DNA of 64,000 bases, from the NCBI GenBank assembly GCA_963737705.1, contig CAVTTP010000003.1, positions 310,001 through 374,000 on the forward strand, read 5' to 3'. The notes under the pieces were generated by a model. That model had not been told where the DNA came from and ran no database searches. It saw nothing but the letters and a program-made list of their open reading frames with translations. Below, in pieces: positions 1-7,210 of this stretch; positions within the stretch are counted from its first letter, which is position 1, and every line of letters starts with the position of its first letter. The position numbers and the translations under genes are program-made. The DNA comes from PALSA-607 sp963737705 (GTDB taxonomy: Bacteria > Actinomycetota > Actinomycetes > Acidothermales > Acidothermaceae).

Positions 1-485
1 CACGAAAACGCGTCGGTTAGAACGTTGAATGTGTGGCGGCGACCGTGCGCATCCTTCAGCGTTACCTCAGGGCCGATCACTTGCGTGATGGTCAGAGCGC
101 CGGTGCCGATCTCCGTCACGATCTGCGGCGGCGCAAATGGCGACTCGGAGGCATGTGACTCGTCGCTGATCACGATGATCATCCCTTCGGTGGGATCGGA
201 GGGTGACGCGCCGGTGTAGACGCCCTCGTAGCTACTGTCGGCGACCGGGACATAGTCGGTGGACACAGTCATCTGTTCGCCAGGAAAGGGAAGCGGGAGG
301 CCAGGTCTCGCGATGTCAGCGGCCGTGCGAATGCCGTTATCGAAGGATCCAGGCGCAGCGGACGGCGAGGCAATGAGACCAGACGGCGCAGCGGACGAGT
401 TCGCCTGCCCTGCGGCGTCATTACGACTTGTGCATGCGGCGAGGAGGAGCAGCAGGCCCGCGAGCCCGATGACAACCTTGCTCAC
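1..485 (-). CDS. Putative lipoprotein, cut by the left window edge
   Basis: This reading frame starts at GTG on the minus strand, with a GGAGG ribosome site 6 bases upstream, and runs off the left edge after about 160 residues. The N-terminus is a lipoprotein signal: a short charged start, a Leu-rich stretch (LAGLLLLLAAC) and a lipobox Cys at about residue 17. A Ser/Ala/Pro-rich linker follows. The remaining sequence looks like a small beta-rich extracytoplasmic domain (VTEIGTGALTITQVIGPEVT). I do not recognise the family, so the function is unknown. It is divergent from the lipoprotein-like gene at 721-1317, and one copy of the ATCGCGGC repeat lies between them. The signal peptide makes the call firm. 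The C-terminus is not visible. Confidence 0.6.
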   Translation of the reverse strand, partial: MSKVVIGLAGLLLLLAACTSRNDAAGQANSSAAPSGLIASPSAAPGSFDNGIRTAADIARPGLPLPFPGEQMTVSTDYVPVADSSYEGVYTGASPSDPTEGMIIVISDESHASESPFAPPQIVTEIGTGALTITQVIGPEVTLKDAHGRRHTFNVLTDAFS

Positions 486-593
486 ACGACACCTCCGCGT
501 ACCCGGACGCTACATGTCCTGGATCGGTTGCATCTAGCCAACGAGCGGCGGCATCCCGGAGCGTCCGCACCATAGAACGCGCGGTCCAACGAC

Positions 594-616
594 CGTAATC
601 GCGGCATTTGAGTGCG
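594..616 (+). repeat. Intergenic repeat copy 1 (ATCGCGGC family)
   Basis: This segment reads cgtaATCGCGGCattTGAGtgcg. It matches the copy at 2571-2596 at nearly every base and shares the ATCGCGGC core with copies at 1386, 6968 and 9411. It lies between two divergently transcribed lipoprotein-type genes. The function is unknown. Confidence 0.5.
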
Positions 617-720
617 ATTCTCGGGGCCGGCTCCGCGGACGGGGTTTGGGCTGCCGTCAAGCATTTCTCGCGTCGGACCGATGGGAGAGAGGGATATGCG
701 TTCGAGGGCCGGGTGAGCAG

Positions 721-1317
721 GTGCGACGGGTCGCAAGACGGCTCCGCCAGTCGACGTCGTTCGGGTCGGCGCGCCGCGCGTCTTTGGTACTTCGCTGTGT
801 CTGCGGCGTGTTCGTGTTGTTCGGCGCCGCGAGTTGTGCCGTCAGCCCGTCCTACGCGGATCTGGCTCGACTCGGACGGGGTGTTCCGAGACCGGCAAGC
901 ACCGTGTTCGTCAGCGCGAACTCTTTCACCAACGACTCCGTCGGTCGTTCAACCAAGGAAGTCAACCTCACCTACTCCAACAAGACCCTCACCTGCGCGC
1001 AGCTGCATTCAGCCTGGATCGCCGCCCTGCAGCGCGCCCACCGCAGCTTCGACCCGTCACCACCCGGAGATTCGCAGATCTACCTCAAGGGCCGTGCGGT
1101 CTTCATCAGCGTCGACCTCGGCGATTGCGCACGGCCTCAAGTCGACACATCCGAAAAGCAAAGCCTGGTTCCCGCGTACCTTCTGTACGCGCATCCGCTC
1201 TGGACGCTGGCCAGTCTGATCGCCGTCGTCGCGTGCATAGCCTCGTTCACGCTATGGCTCGTGCGGTCCCGCAAAGCGCGTACCCGAACCCAGTATCGGG
1301 CGACCACCTCGGTCTAA
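721..1317 (+). CDS. Hypothetical membrane-anchored exported protein
   Basis: This protein of about 198 residues has an N-terminal hydrophobic segment (residues about 25-40, LRCVCGVFVLFGAASC) that may be a lipoprotein signal with Cys at about 40. A polar exported domain of roughly 110 residues follows. A clear C-terminal transmembrane helix (LWTLASLIAVVACIASFTLWL) ends in a basic tail. This signal - domain - helix - Arg/Lys tail layout resembles many small actinobacterial surface proteins, but I cannot assign a family. The GTG at 721 is preferred because it gives a basic n-region directly before the hydrophobic core. The same frame is open further upstream, so the start is uncertain. It lies divergent from the lipoprotein gene at the window edge and convergent with the gene at 1415-1678. 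Confidence 0.6.
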   Translation: MRRVARRLRQSTSFGSARRASLVLRCVCGVFVLFGAASCAVSPSYADLARLGRGVPRPASTVFVSANSFTNDSVGRSTKEVNLTYSNKTLTCAQLHSAWIAALQRAHRSFDPSPPGDSQIYLKGRAVFISVDLGDCARPQVDTSEKQSLVPAYLLYAHPLWTLASLIAVVACIASFTLWLVRSRKARTRTQYRATTSV

Positions 1318-1385
1318 GTCGTCGTGGCAGCGCATCGAGACGACTTGAGCCGCCGGTTCCAACTACCGGATCTCGGCAAGATCAC

Positions 1386-1400
1386 GCGCGTCATCGCGGC
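1386..1400 (+). repeat. Intergenic repeat copy 2 (ATCGCGGC family)
   Basis: The sequence gcgcgtcATCGCGGC lies in the gap between the convergent genes 721-1317 and 1415-1678. It shares the left half of the repeat with the copies at 2571 and 6968. The right half (TTGAG or TTAG) is not conserved here. Confidence 0.4.
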
Positions 1401-1414
1401 AAGAGCGGACGGTT

Positions 1415-1678
1415 CTACGGTGCGGCGATCGGCTCGTAGAAGCACCACACGCCGCTGGATAACTCACCTGCCGCGAAGCGCCTCGGGCCGTGATCCGTAT
1501 CGATGCCCCAGATGCCGAGAACGTGTATCTGTGACGGGTACGACGGGTGCGGTACATCGATGGCGTCGCCCGTCGATTGCCACTTGTAGCTCCACGGGTC
1601 GACGCCGCTGACAGTCACCGCCGAGCCGCCGAAGACAACGCCTACGAGCCGCCAACCGCGCAGGTCTGAGCAGGGCAC
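1415..1678 (-). CDS. Small hypothetical protein
   Basis: This GTG-started frame encodes about 87 residues. The composition is plausible for a folded protein, with Trp, Tyr, Phe and Asp near the C-terminus (for example WGIDTDHGPRRFAAGELSSGVWCFYEP). No signal peptide, membrane helix or known motif is visible and I do not recognise a family. No strong ribosome site precedes the start, so the real start may differ. It ends facing the gene at 721-1317, with repeat copy 2 in the gap. Kept at moderate confidence because codon positions look coding and nothing better competes. Confidence 0.4.
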   Translation of the reverse strand: MPCSDLRGWRLVGVVFGGSAVTVSGVDPWSYKWQSTGDAIDVPHPSYPSQIHVLGIWGIDTDHGPRRFAAGELSSGVWCFYEPIAAP

Positions 1679-1816
1679 CGACCGATCATCGCAGCTCGCT
1701 GAACGCGCCGCTCTGCGGCATGAGGGTGCGTTTTTGGCGGCGAAGGACCGCCCATCCGGGGATCGTAGTGAGCCGTGGGTTCGACACGGCAGCGCCGACG
1801 TTGGGTGCCAGGCTCG

Positions 1817-2056
1817 TCAAAGGTTCGGCAGTTCCTCAGATGCGAGCGCCGCCTGAACCGATGAGATCCAGTCGTCCCAGGTCGCGGGATCGTTCGTCTC
1901 TCGTAGTTCGCCTGCCCTGTTTCTGCTCATCATCGAATAGAGCATCAACACGAACGGCTCAATCGGCTCGCGGCGGTAGTACTGATGGATGAAGTGGAAG
2001 GCAGCCCGGTACGCCTCATCGAGTGTAAGGACCGGTTCGGGTTCAGATGCGGTCAT
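1817..2056 (-). CDS. Small hypothetical protein (orphan)
   Basis: This protein of about 79 residues is rich in aromatic and acidic residues (YRAAFHFIHQYYRREPIEPF). It ends in an Asp/Trp-rich segment (DPATWDDWISSVQAAL) typical of small cytoplasmic helical proteins of actinomycetes. The start at 2056 (MTASEPEP...) gives a normal acidic N-terminus. An in-frame ATG at 2104 would add 16 residues and is the main alternative. No signal or membrane helix is visible. Function unknown. It is divergent from the orphan gene at 2165-2569. Confidence 0.5.
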   Translation of the reverse strand: MTASEPEPVLTLDEAYRAAFHFIHQYYRREPIEPFVLMLYSMMSRNRAGELRETNDPATWDDWISSVQAALASEELPNL

Positions 2057-2164
2057 GTGGTCAGCGTTCCAGTCGCATATGTCGAGCGACCATGTCAGCG
2101 GCATGTGAGTGCGTTCGTGTGTGACTCGTCTTCGCCCACGCCGGTCCGGCGCTACGTTTGCAGT

Positions 2165-2569
2165 GTGAAGCGCGAACTCGACACTTTTCGCGCTGCTGCC
2201 GCCCGAGTCCAGGCGGACCTGCAGCGCACCCTTGACCGGAAATGGTCGTGCACCATCGACGACACCTGGGTGCTGACCGTGGGCAACAACGAGCAGCGAG
2301 AGGTCTCGGCGCTCGACGATGAAGTTGAGGACGAGGAGTGGTACCTGGGCTCGGACCAAACGCCGGTCGAGCTCGCGGCGGCACTCGATGCAGAGGCCGA
2401 GGAGGCGGTAGCCATCGAGGCAGTCGAAGTCCTGCGGGTGCTCGGCATCGAATGGCCCATATGTGGCAAGCACCGCCGGTCGATGACGAACTGTGAGGGC
2501 TCATGGGTCTGCAACGGCCCACCAACTCACGATGTGGCGCTGACTGGCGAACTCGGGAAGCACGACTGA
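2165..2569 (+). CDS. Hypothetical acidic protein
   Basis: This GTG-started frame encodes about 134 residues and is strongly acidic. An N-terminal helical part (FRAAAARVQADLQRTLDRKW) is followed by an Asp/Glu-rich central part (residues about 50-90). The last 40 residues contain two Cys residues (ICGKHRRSMTNCEGSWVC has three Cys in total), which could bind metal. No family recognised. The frame is open upstream to 1985, but only the part from 2165 looks coding because the minus-strand gene at 1817-2056 occupies the upstream DNA. It is convergent with 2605-3327, with repeat copy 3 between the two stops. Confidence 0.6.
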   Translation: MKRELDTFRAAAARVQADLQRTLDRKWSCTIDDTWVLTVGNNEQREVSALDDEVEDEEWYLGSDQTPVELAAALDAEAEEAVAIEAVEVLRVLGIEWPICGKHRRSMTNCEGSWVCNGPPTHDVALTGELGKHD

Positions 2570-2570
2570 C

Positions 2571-2613
2571 GTGCGTCATCGCGGCAGTTGAGTGCGTTTG
2601 CGCGTCATCGCAA
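2571..2613 (+). repeat. Intergenic repeat copy 3, with a partial second copy
   Basis: The full unit at 2571-2596 (gtgcgtcATCGCGGCagtTGAGtgcg) is followed at 2600-2613 by a shorter copy (gcgcgtcATCG). It spans the stop-to-stop gap of two convergent genes. The TGAGTGCG half is shared only with the copy at 594. Confidence 0.5.
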
Positions 2614-3327
2614 ATGCAGCTGCAGCGCTTCGGGTGCGGAGTGAAGTTGCAGGTCGTTCAACTCGGCCACGACGCCGTAGTCGCCTGGGGGCAGGGTCGA
2701 GATGTGTGCGGCTCCGCGTGACGGGGTGAGGTCAACAAAGGAGCCGGGTAGCAGCGGCGGCAGGAGATGGATTTCGGCCCCGACCATGTCGCCACCGTTC
2801 CAGGGGCTTTTTCGCTCGTTCGGCAGCGGCTCGCCGCTTGATCCCAGCAGCCGCACCGTCACATGGTCGTAGTCGCCGCCGTCGTTGTCCCAGGGCCGGT
2901 CGCCGGCGTTGCTCAGCCGCACCCGCAGCGGCGGGACGGTTCTAACCGACGCAGTCATCGCCGGTACTGGCCACGTCAACGTCAACCCCGCACGCCGCCG
3001 CGCTCTACTCGGCCGCAACGGCCGGTCGTCACCGAGAATGCTTGCCTGCCACACACCGTCGGGGCGCGCCAGGCTGATCACCATCCAGCCGTTTGAACGC
3101 GGGCTCGACCACGGCGCGGCTAGCACCGGTAGCTGGCCACCGAAATCGGCGAGATCACCCGCGATCACCCGCCACCCATCGGCGGGCGGCGGTCCCATCA
3201 TGTCGTCGACACTCGCCGCGCCGAGCTCACCAATCAACTCCGCCAACGGCACGCCGTCAGCAGACAGCACGGCGGCAGGAACGTCGTGGTAGCCCAGTTG
3301 CATGTCGGCGTCGTAGCGCGGAGCCAT
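2605..3327 (-). CDS. Hypothetical protein with a beta-rich C-terminal half
   Basis: This protein of about 240 residues starts at ATG 3327 (MAPRYDADMQLGYHDV). The frame stays open about 420 bases upstream, but that part has no matching coding character and overlaps the zinc-ribbon gene on the other strand. The N-terminal part (about residues 1-110) contains DGW and NGW motifs. The C-terminal part (about 130-240) reads like an immunoglobulin-like domain: VRLSNAGDRPW, DHVTVRLLGSSGEPLP, then a Pro-rich PPLLPGSFVDL and a final strand PPGDYGVVAELNDLQL. No signal peptide is visible. I do not recognise the family. It is divergent from 3478-3714. Confidence 0.55.
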   Translation of the reverse strand: MAPRYDADMQLGYHDVPAAVLSADGVPLAELIGELGAASVDDMMGPPPADGWRVIAGDLADFGGQLPVLAAPWSSPRSNGWMVISLARPDGVWQASILGDDRPLRPSRARRRAGLTLTWPVPAMTASVRTVPPLRVRLSNAGDRPWDNDGGDYDHVTVRLLGSSGEPLPNERKSPWNGGDMVGAEIHLLPPLLPGSFVDLTPSRGAAHISTLPPGDYGVVAELNDLQLHSAPEALQLHLR

Positions 3328-3477
3328 ACGCCAAGTATCACGCTGCTGCTTGGTTCCCGGGATCACGCGGAGAACCCAGATCGCACCCTCCGAACACGCG
3401 TCAATGCCGCAGAAGCTGATGTTTCGGGACCATGGCGGATGGTGAGCCTTACCGATCCATCTCGGTAGCCTGGTGCT

Positions 3478-3714
3478 GTGAAGCTCGGACGCACTCCCCA
3501 CAAAGATATGCGTGGCTGCGACTACTGCGCCTCCGACGACAACACGTATTACGGCCACGTCGAGCAGGTTGGCAGCAGCGAGTCCACCCACACCCTGCTC
3601 CTGCCATGTCCACAATGCGGGTGGCTCTACGAGACATCTGCGAGGGGACCGAAGGACGCAACGCGAATCGACGAAGACGATGCGCGCCGTCGTTTCGACT
3701 ATCTGCCCAGCTAG
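3478..3714 (+). CDS. Small zinc-ribbon-like protein
   Basis: This 78-residue protein starts at GTG. It contains two Cys pairs (GCDYCASDD near residue 14 and PCPQCGWLY near residue 44), a typical four-Cys zinc ribbon. The rest is hydrophilic. Small proteins with two CxxC knuckles are common in actinomycetes and usually have no assigned function. A role in nucleic-acid or protein binding is inference only. The gene stands alone, divergent from 2605-3327. Confidence 0.65.
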   Translation: MKLGRTPHKDMRGCDYCASDDNTYYGHVEQVGSSESTHTLLLPCPQCGWLYETSARGPKDATRIDEDDARRRFDYLPS

Positions 3715-4232
3715 CTGACCTAGGTGGCAACTATCTACCAGCGGCAAATAGTGTGTTTCGTAGGCATGCCAGAGTTGGCCTCATCTTCCCGTCTGGCTAA
3801 GCCGTGGGGCTACTCGGAAAGCGCCACCGTCGCACGTTCGGACGTGCGCCATCGCGCCAGATGCGGATGTCGGTCGGCGGTGGGTAATTCCCTCGCATGG
3901 CCACCTCGCGCAGTCACGTTTCGCTGTCGGCTAGGCACGACCGCACCTGCGTAATCGCGCCAAAGTGGCGTGTTACGAGAACGTGCACGCTGGCAGGAGA
4001 GGGCGATGAATCGGGTAATGCTTCCTTCGGCTTTCGCTGAGAATTGGGGTAATGCTTGGGCTTGTGCTGATGGTTTCGCCGGAGGACTCGACCGGAGTTC
4101 GGGGCGGAATCCTCGGGCACTGGTCTCGGGCGCCGAAACGGTTGGCCGCAGAAATGTTGGCCGACGAAAGTCGGTGCCGATTGTATTCCAACGAAGCGGA
4201 TGTACGACCGCCTGGGCTCCCGGCGAGGCAAA
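3715..4232. other. Intergenic stretch with no supported gene
   Basis: About 520 bases lie between the zinc-ribbon gene and the end of the minus-strand lipoprotein gene. Short open frames exist on both strands but none has a ribosome site, signal peptide or convincing composition. A weak relative of the ATCGCGGC repeat (gcgtaATCGCGcc) is visible near 3950. Confidence 0.4.
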
Positions 4233-4874
4233 TTATGGCAGCTGCACATACCCGATCGTAGTTGTTACCTGTCCCGTCGAGGTAGGGCCGCCAACAACGT
4301 CGCTTTCGCAGCTCGACGCGAGAGAGATTTTCTGTACGACGTCGACGTCGTACATGCCAGCAGCAAGCGCAGCAGCTGGCGTGTCGCCTTTACCGTCGAT
4401 CTGTAGTTGATACGTCTTGCCGACCAGGGGAGCGGCCACGTGCAGCGTCTTGACCGGCACTGAGGCAACTCGAGGAGGCGCCGACGGCGAGATGGACTGT
4501 GGGGCGATCGTCATCGGACCACGACTTGGCACCAACACTATGTCCAGTGAATTCAAGGAGACGTTCTGTGGCTCCGACGGCACCTGCACCGAGGCAACGA
4601 TAGGGCTGGTTTGTGACGCTGACACCGGCGAACTTTGCACAGCCTGCGTCTCCGAGACCCCACCTACTGACGCGACGAAGTTCGATGGGAAACATGTCAA
4701 CGGATGCATGGCCACAATTCCTGTCGCACTCGCCGGGACCGCGGAGGAATGCTGGGTGGAGCTGGAACGTGATGCCACGACCGGGGTGCCGTGCGACGTG
4801 CGCGCCGAGCAAGCTCCGACTGAAATGCTCAAACCGGCGAGCAGAAGGATCGTAGATGGAATCATCGGTCGCAC
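4233..4874 (-). CDS. Putative lipoprotein
   Basis: This lipoprotein of about 213 residues starts at GTG 4874, nine bases after an AGGAGG ribosome site. The ATG three codons later is the alternative. The N-terminus (STILLLAGLSISVGAC) is a lipoprotein signal with the lipobox Cys near residue 21. A long Ser/Val/Pro-rich linker follows. The last 80 residues look folded (VKTLHVAAPLVGKTYQLQIDG, AAGMYDVDVVQKISL) with one further Cys. The function is unknown. The start lies only five bases after the stop of the secreted protein at 4880-5641, so the two are probably one operon and may act together at the cell surface. Confidence 0.7.
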   Translation of the reverse strand: MRPMIPSTILLLAGLSISVGACSARTSHGTPVVASRSSSTQHSSAVPASATGIVAMHPLTCFPSNFVASVGGVSETQAVQSSPVSASQTSPIVASVQVPSEPQNVSLNSLDIVLVPSRGPMTIAPQSISPSAPPRVASVPVKTLHVAAPLVGKTYQLQIDGKGDTPAAALAAGMYDVDVVQKISLASSCESDVVGGPTSTGQVTTTIGYVQLP

Positions 4875-4879
4875 GCGTT

Positions 4880-5641
4880 TCAACCTCCTGCCGTTGCGTA
4901 ATCCGAGCCGTTGTAGTCCCACGCGACGCTGGACTCCGCACAACAACCGGGTTGCGCAACAAATCGGTTGTCTGGGACTGGCCAGGCTACCCAACCGCTG
5001 GTTGGCGTGGTGTACCACAACGTGCCCGATGATCCGTTGCTGGGGCTACGCGCTGCGATACCGAGCATCGTCGTGCACTCGTTATACGTCTCGCCGTTAA
5101 ATGCGGCTTGGCCGCTGTCGTGGTTTAGCGCGGTCGTTGCCGACGCCGTAGCCGAACTGTCGAGAAAGAATTGATATTTGGTCTCTGTGACAACGTTCGT
5201 GGAAGCGAGAATCCGGAAATTATGAAACGTCCCCTCGGTTAGCACCCCTAATGGGTGCAGCTTTTCGCCTCCTGGAGCCCCCGGGTAGCTTTCTCCCCAC
5301 CATGCATTGATCGTCGTCTTTTTCGTCAGCCCCGTCGAGGTCTGGCCGTAGTACCAGCCGAACTGAACATAGCCGCCTGACGCGCCGTTGATATAGATGT
5401 CTGCGGCAGAATAGGCGCCGCTCAGATTTTGTATTTGGGAAACAGTTGGCACGTAGATCTGGGCATTGATGCCATTGGCGGTCTGTTGCGGTTGCCTCGC
5501 CCAGTCGGCGGCCTGAGGATGACCGCTGGGTGCGTACGGATCCGAGCACGGATACGTGGTAGCGAGAGCCGGAGGGGATACGGCGAGGAGCCCTCCTAGC
5601 GCAAACACGATTGATACCGCCGCCCACACCTTAGGCCGCAT
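4880..5641 (-). CDS. Putative secreted protein
   Basis: This 253-residue protein has a clear Sec signal peptide (MRPKVWAAVSIVFALGG...SPPALA, cleavage near residue 27). The mature part is rich in Tyr, Trp, Ser, Thr and Gly (INGASGGYVQFGWYYGQTS, INAWWGESYPGAPGG) and carries four or five Cys residues, including a CC pair near the C-terminus. The composition and the repeated Trp/Tyr strands suggest a secreted beta-sandwich, perhaps a carbohydrate-binding or lectin-like fold. That is inference, since no family motif is recognised. It is the first gene of a two-gene operon with the lipoprotein at 4233-4874. Confidence 0.7.
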   Translation of the reverse strand: MRPKVWAAVSIVFALGGLLAVSPPALATTYPCSDPYAPSGHPQAADWARQPQQTANGINAQIYVPTVSQIQNLSGAYSAADIYINGASGGYVQFGWYYGQTSTGLTKKTTINAWWGESYPGAPGGEKLHPLGVLTEGTFHNFRILASTNVVTETKYQFFLDSSATASATTALNHDSGQAAFNGETYNECTTMLGIAARSPSNGSSGTLWYTTPTSGWVAWPVPDNRFVAQPGCCAESSVAWDYNGSDYATAGG

Positions 5642-6321
5642 GCTTCCCCGTTTCGCGATGTTCCGACGCGAGCGCCCGATTCACACGGTTCCGGACGATA
5701 CAGCGGTCTGCGAGGCCGAGACAAGGGCACAACCGGGCGCGTTCGCCGGAGTGGACGCCTGCCGTGACTGCCCCGGAGAGATCCGCGCGGAGCCAGGACA
5801 ACTCCCGGATCCGATGGAGTGTCGCCAGTGCCGCGAGAGCCGCGGCCACCAAGGGGGCATCGCATGCGCCTTGGACGCTCAACGTTCACGCGCGGTTCCA
5901 TCCCCAGATTCCGTAACGAAGCACGCAAAGTACCTGCTTTTGCCGACGTGCGACCTTGCCTGCTGCCGCGTGGCTCACCAGCGCTGCAGGCGGCGTCGCG
6001 TGAGCAACGGTCCGCGCAACCTGCCGCCTCCGGACGGCGTTGACGCGGTCGGAGCTCTGGAAACCCATCGGACTCAATGACCGGATCTCGGCACGACCGA
6101 ACGCGCATCACAGCGGCACGTGATCGCGTTCCGCTGAACGCGGTCGGCGGCAGATGTGCGAGTTCATGTAAACCCGAAAGGCGGCGTATGTGCAGATGTC
6201 GTCGAGGCATCAGCCGTACGCTGGCGAGATGAGCCCGAACTCCCGATCTCTTTCCTACGGAGCACAGAGTGGTCGCTGACGCTCCCGACTTGCGGGTCAG
6301 CGTCGACCACTGGGATCTGCG
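5642..6321. other. Long intergenic stretch with no supported gene
   Basis: About 680 bases separate the divergent genes at 4880-5641 and 6322-6594. Several frames are open on both strands, as expected from the GC content, but none has a convincing start, ribosome site or protein-like composition. It may hold decayed genes plus the promoter of the secreted-protein operon. Confidence 0.4.
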
Positions 6322-6594
6322 ATGACGGAGGACTCGGTCCTTGGGCTGCGCGAGATCGTGCTGGACGCGCATGCGGAAAATGAATCTCGCTTTGCCGCGA
6401 TCGATGCCCTCGCCAAGCTCCGGACGGCGGATGCAGTTGATGCCCTCTTGGAACTGGGTGGCAGGAGCGAGGAGGCTGACGAAATCCTGCGCGCGACTGG
6501 CGCAGCATTGGCGGTCCTCGCAGGTGACGGGCTCGTCTCACAGTGGGACGTCCGGGATTTAGCGGACCAGGCGGACGACACGTTCTACGAGTGA
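6322..6594 (+). CDS. Small helical protein, HEAT-like
   Basis: This 90-residue, highly acidic protein begins at ATG 6322. Its sequence suggests two or three helical hairpins: SRFAAIDALAKLRTADAVDALLEL resembles one HEAT/PBS-type repeat, and a second helix pair ends in GDGLVSQWDVRDLADQ. Such short repeat proteins usually bind other proteins, but the partner is unknown. No signal or membrane segment is visible. It lies upstream of another orphan gene at 6685, with a 90-base gap and a separate ribosome site. Confidence 0.6.
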   Translation: MTEDSVLGLREIVLDAHAENESRFAAIDALAKLRTADAVDALLELGGRSEEADEILRATGAALAVLAGDGLVSQWDVRDLADQADDTFYE

Positions 6595-6684
6595 GGGACG
6601 CCCGCCCATACGGTTGTCGCGCTGGTGGATCGAATATGTCGCCGTTGTACCCGGCCCTGCCGGTCCATAGGACGGGAGGACCCC

Positions 6685-6891
6685 ATGAACGAGATGACGG
6701 ATGCCGAGGCAGTACGGATTGCCCAGGAGGCGTGCAGCCGCCACAACATCGAGTGGCGCGAGCCGCACAGCGTGAAGAAGGGATGGCGGTGGTGGACGGT
6801 GATGACGCCGTCGAACCGTCGCGGGGGCAACGCCGTGATTACCATTTCGCGGACCACGGGCAAGGTGAAGGTCCGCTTCTACACGCGATAG
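6685..6891 (+). CDS. Small hypothetical basic protein
   Basis: This 68-residue protein starts at ATG 6685, with a strong GGGAGGA ribosome site just upstream. That is why the longer open frame from 6625 is rejected. It has an N-terminal helix (MTDAEAVRIAQEACSRHNI) followed by a Lys/Arg- and Trp-rich beta part (KKGWRWWTVMTPSNRRGG, NAVITISRTTGKVKVRFY). The layout resembles small phage- or plasmid-type proteins with a beta-hairpin end. The family is not recognised. The IS110 element inserts shortly downstream. Confidence 0.65.
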   Translation: MNEMTDAEAVRIAQEACSRHNIEWREPHSVKKGWRWWTVMTPSNRRGGNAVITISRTTGKVKVRFYTR

Positions 6892-6967
6892 CCGTCTGGA
6901 CCGGACTCCACTCGCTGATCGTCATCGGCCCCGCCTGAGCAACCTCCTCAACTCGGCACGTTCGTAC

Positions 6968-6993
6968 ACGCGCGTCATCGCGGCTACTTAGAG
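6968..6993 (+). repeat. Intergenic repeat copy 4, beside the IS110 element
   Basis: This segment reads acgcgcgtcATCGCGGCTACTTAGag. The 15-base core ATCGCGGCTACTTAG is identical to the copy at 9414-9428. It sits at the probable left boundary of the IS110-family element, which makes it a candidate insertion target. Confidence 0.5.
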
Positions 6994-7197
6994 ACTTGTC
7001 GCAGGATCGGTGTCTGACCAGACTCGGTCTAGGTGTTCGACGGGACGCTCTCACATTGCGGCTGCCTACCGGTGTCATTGGTGTGGCTCTCATCTGGCAT
7101 GCGGTCTCGTCGGACACCGTGCGGGGAGAGGCTGGAAAGGGGTTTGTCTTACTCGAAGTAGCGGTGCCCTCCTCGTTGTCATCGTTGGCCGTTTGAT
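6994..7197 (+). ncRNA. Candidate IS110 bridge RNA region
   Basis: This is the non-coding left end preceding the transposase. In characterised IS110 elements such as IS621 this region is transcribed into a bridge RNA with loops that pair with target and donor DNA. Here the segment has no convincing gene and includes several self-complementary stretches. Assignment rests on position and family knowledge only. RNA folding and comparison with sibling elements would be needed to define the loops. Confidence 0.3.
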
Positions 7198-7204
7198 GAG
7201 GAGG
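7168..7204 (+). promoter_or_regulatory. Hairpin sequestering the transposase ribosome site
   Basis: cctcctc at 7168-7174 is the exact complement of gaggagg at 7198-7204, which is the ribosome site of the transposase starting at 7211. Pairing would close a 23-base loop and mask the Shine-Dalgarno sequence. This kind of structure limits translation of transposases from outside transcripts in other elements. Confidence 0.4.
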
Positions 7205-7210
7205 AAGCCG

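Noticed and set aside
3328..3747. N-terminal extension of the minus-strand gene at 2605-3327
   Set aside because: It overlaps the zinc-ribbon gene on the other strand and lacks coding character. ATG 3327 gives a sensible start.
5642..6321. Several small open frames in the 680-base gap
   Set aside because: None has a ribosome site, signal or protein-like sequence. They are typical GC-rich open frames.
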